This document shows, piece after piece, positions 61,657-64,000 of a stretch of 64,000 nucleotides of DNA. The DNA lies in NCBI GenBank assembly GCA_964507445.1, contig CAZDQF010000004.1, forward strand, positions 124,001 to 188,000. The letters run 5' to 3'. The position numbers were made by a program, and so were the translations under genes. Below the pieces are notes generated by a model that saw only the letters and a list, made by a program, of their open reading frames with translations, searched no databases and was not told where the DNA came from. Within the stretch, counting starts at the first letter, position 1. Each line of letters begins with the position of its first letter. This stretch comes from GCA-2683135 sp964507445 (GTDB taxonomy: Bacteria; Planctomycetota; GCA-002687715).

Positions 61657-64000
61657 ATGAACAAGCACCTCATCGATCGGGCAACCGCATTGCGTCGCGG
61701 AATCGGGCTCGTGTTGGCGGTCGCCACGGTGCTCTCCCTGACCGGGGCCCGCGCCGCACATGGACAGATCCTGCAGGCCGGGATCATCAACGGGCCCGTG
61801 GGCACGACGGCACAGCCGTCCTACCAGCCCGGAGAACTGCACCCCCGCGTGATCCTGCCACCAAGTCCCTTCCGGACCATCCCCAAGGGCTTCGATCCGT
61901 GGGTCTGGACGGTGAAGCTGCATGAGGGGACCGCCATCCGCCTGCGCAACGGCGGGTTGAAGGTGGACGCAGCGGCCCTGGACTCGGAGGCCCTGTTCCG
62001 ACGCGATCGTCTCAAGCTGTCTGCCGGTCTCATCAACGAGGGACTCGGCGCCCTCGAGATGTGGCTGCAGATCTTCGGAGGCAAGGTCGCCCCCCTCATG
62101 GGAGCCGCTGAGAAGGACCTGGATCAACTGCGACAGAACGGCCAGCAGCGGTCGGGCCGGGAGCTGGCCGACCTCAACCTGTACTACGCCATCAAGCTGC
62201 CCGAGTCCCTCGGCGAAGGCACGCTGCTGATGGCCCTCGACGCGCTCAGGGGTCTCAGCATCGTCGAAGACGCCTACCCCACCCCTATCGGTGAAGGAGC
62301 GTCCCTCGGCGCGGCTCCCATCGGCGACGACCTCACGGCCGAGCAGGGCTATCGGGCCGCCGCGCCCGCCGGCATCGACGACCTGTACATGGACAACCAC
62401 GCAGGCAACGACGGAGACGGCGTCAACGTGGTGGACATCGAGCGTGGTCTTTATGCGCACGAGGACCTGCCCGACATCCAGATCCTGGACCCGGACAACA
62501 CCTGGGTCTTCAGCACCGGCCGGTCCGCGAACCACGGCACCGCGGTGATGGGCGTGATGGCTGGGGTGGACAACGGCTTCGGGGTCACGGGGATCTGTCC
62601 CGACGCGCGGTTCGCCTTCAGCTCCGCGAACCGGGTCGTCTGGGCCCGAACCCTCCTCACCAACCCGTTCACCGGGGCTCAGTTCAACGCGACCATTCCG
62701 GTCCCGGTGTACGACGTCGGCGCCGCGGTCATCCGAGCCGCGCTCCACGTGGCAGACGGTGACGTGGTGCTCATCGAGCAACACGCCCGCGGCCCATCCC
62801 AGGGGACCACCGCGACCTGCAACGCGAGTCAGTTCGAGCTCATCCCCATGGAGTACTGGCAGTCCATCTTCGACGCCGTGGCCACCGCCACCGCCAACGG
62901 CGTGATCGTGGTGGAGGCCGGCGGGAACGGCGGGATGAACCTGGACAGCGCCGTGTACGGCGGGCGCTTCGATCGTTCCGTTCGGGACTCCGGGGCCATC
63001 CTCGTGGGGGCCTTCAACCCCACGACCCGCCTCCCCGCCTGCTTCACCAACTTCGGTGAGCGGGTGGATGTCTGCGGCTGGGGAAGGAGGGTGGTGACCA
63101 CCGGGTACGGCACCCACGCCAGCTCCGGGGGTACGGACGCCACGTCCTATGCCAGCGGGTTCGGCGGCACCTCATCGGCGACTCCGATCGTCGCGGGCGC
63201 CGTGGCCGAGATCCAGGGCTGGCTCCGCCGGCGCAACCGCGCCGTCCTGGACGCCTGGACCATGCGCGACCTGCTGGTGCAGACCGGCAACTCGACGCTG
63301 CCGGACGGCCGCCACATCGGCCCCATGCCGGACCTCCGCCGCAGCATCCGTGAGCTGCAGCGAACCTCCAGCGCCACCGGCGACTTCGACGGTGACGGCT
63401 GGGCGGACCTGGCCATCGGCAACCCGTGGCGCACCGTGGACGGTCGCTCCGGCGCCGGTGAGGTCCGCGTCCATCTCTCCGCCGGCCGCCCCATCAGCAG
63501 CCACCGGTACTTCACCATCTCGTTGGGAGGATCGTCCGCGGCCCCTGTCCGGGACAGCTTCCGGGTGGACGGGTTGATGGTGGACGACCGGGCCCAGGAG
63601 AACGACTGGTTCGGGTTCTCCGTGACAGCCGGGGACTTCGACGGCGACGGCAGGGACGACCTCGCCATCGGCGCCCCGGGCAAGGACCTGCGGCATCGCG
63701 GCGCCATGAATGAGGGGCGCGTCTATGTGCTGTACGGCAGCGCCGCGGGTCCCGGTCGCGGCGCCGCCCGCAACGCCGTCCTCTGCCAGACCGCCCTTGA
63801 CCCGATCTCCTCCATCGGCGTGGACATCCCGGGCATCTCCGAGACCGGGGATCTGTTCGGTTACGCCCTGGACGCCGGCCGCATCAGCTGGGACGGCAGG
63901 GATGACCTGGCCATCGGCGCGCCGGGAGAGGGCCTGGGCAGGACCCCGAGAACCGGCGTCCTCCAGGTGGTCATCGCCACCCAGGGCGGCCTGCGCCCCA
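61657..64000 (+). CDS. Secreted S8 subtilisin-like protease with FG-GAP repeats, 3' partial
   Basis: The frame runs from the ATG at 61657, with AAGGAG six bases upstream, to the window edge with no stop. A signal peptide (GIGLVLAVATVLSLTGARAA) and a propeptide of about 200 residues precede the S8 domain. Catalytic residues are D260 (NVVDIERG), H293 (NHGTAVMGVMAG) and S506 (GGTSSATPIVAG), with the oxyanion-type Asn in AGGNGG. From about 575 three FG-GAP/VCBS-like calcium repeats follow (GDFDGDGWADLAIG, GDFDGDGRDDLAIG and WDGRDDLAIG), probably part of a beta-propeller. An active, surface or secreted protease is expected. Confidence 0.93.
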   Translation, partial: MNKHLIDRATALRRGIGLVLAVATVLSLTGARAAHGQILQAGIINGPVGTTAQPSYQPGELHPRVILPPSPFRTIPKGFDPWVWTVKLHEGTAIRLRNGGLKVDAAALDSEALFRRDRLKLSAGLINEGLGALEMWLQIFGGKVAPLMGAAEKDLDQLRQNGQQRSGRELADLNLYYAIKLPESLGEGTLLMALDALRGLSIVEDAYPTPIGEGASLGAAPIGDDLTAEQGYRAAAPAGIDDLYMDNHAGNDGDGVNVVDIERGLYAHEDLPDIQILDPDNTWVFSTGRSANHGTAVMGVMAGVDNGFGVTGICPDARFAFSSANRVVWARTLLTNPFTGAQFNATIPVPVYDVGAAVIRAALHVADGDVVLIEQHARGPSQGTTATCNASQFELIPMEYWQSIFDAVATATANGVIVVEAGGNGGMNLDSAVYGGRFDRSVRDSGAILVGAFNPTTRLPACFTNFGERVDVCGWGRRVVTTGYGTHASSGGTDATSYASGFGGTSSATPIVAGAVAEIQGWLRRRNRAVLDAWTMRDLLVQTGNSTLPDGRHIGPMPDLRRSIRELQRTSSATGDFDGDGWADLAIGNPWRTVDGRSGAGEVRVHLSAGRPISSHRYFTISLGGSSAAPVRDSFRVDGLMVDDRAQENDWFGFSVTAGDFDGDGRDDLAIGAPGKDLRHRGAMNEGRVYVLYGSAAGPGRGAARNAVLCQTALDPISSIGVDIPGISETGDLFGYALDAGRISWDGRDDLAIGAPGEGLGRTPRTGVLQVVIATQGGLRP

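Noticed and set aside
61636..63117. 493-codon open frame on the minus strand
   Set aside because: Antisense to the S8 protease, whose catalytic triad is complete on the plus strand.

Overview
The window is 64 kb of GC-rich bacterial chromosome in scaffold form, with two 10-N gaps at 35189-35198 and 41314-41323, each flanked by artefactual C/G homopolymer sequence. Gene content points to a Planctomycetota-like organism or a close PVC-group relative. The signs are a giant secreted ThuA/DUF1080/LamG/cytochrome c/PVC-dehydrogenase protein, a Tat-exported Gfo/Idh/MocA oxidoreductase, an ECF sigma factor next to a kinase-like protein, FHA-GAF-PP2C signalling, several large secreted proteins of unknown function, and FG-GAP repeats on a subtilase. 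No rRNA, tRNA, CRISPR array or insertion sequence was seen. The taxonomic call is inference.

Layout. 1-3.7 kb: the end of a carboxypeptidase-regulatory-like protein, a PilZ protein, PilT, and a DUF4388 protein with a dead PilT-like domain. 3.7-7.4 kb: a promoter and a two-gene SbcD/SbcC-like (YhaO/YhaN-like) operon. 7.4-12.1 kb (minus strand): a sigma-like factor with a TPR/zinc-finger partner, two proteins of unknown function, and moaE/moaD. 12.2-17.2 kb: a PLP-dependent desulfhydrase/deaminase, an FHA-GAF-PP2C phosphatase, a metallo-beta-lactamase-fold protein without metal ligands, and an Mrp ATPase with a small zinc-ribbon protein. 17.3-21.8 kb (minus): a pseudokinase, an ECF sigma factor, and a DsbD-type thiol:disulfide reductase whose CxxC is UxxC through an in-frame TGA. 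22-30 kb: two proteins of unknown function, IcmF (fused isobutyryl-CoA mutase), and an HTH regulator divergent from an inactive beta-lactamase-like protein. 30-43 kb: three S9 peptidases, OsmC, an M48 protease and a methionine-rich secreted protein. 43-52.3 kb: serC, rpsA, a bacterial PH-domain pair (one fused to DinB), KDPG aldolase, a Mur ligase, a Ser/Thr kinase and rpsU. 52.4-61.5 kb: a sugar oxidation module. 61.7-64 kb: a subtilase cut by the window end.

The strongest discovery is the candidate selenoprotein at 19440-21764. A TGA replaces the first Cys of the thioredoxin CxxC, and an 8-bp hairpin with a 6-nt loop lies at bacterial SECIS spacing behind it. A second theme is the number of proteins that keep a fold but have lost catalytic residues: the PilT-like ATPase, the SbcD-like phosphoesterase, the MBL-fold protein, the kinase and the beta-lactamase-like protein, plus an Mrp without its CxxC. 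A third is the 52-61 kb module, which resembles 3-keto-glycoside chemistry and is built around a 1,525-residue multi-domain secreted protein with a LamG domain nested inside a DUF1080 domain.
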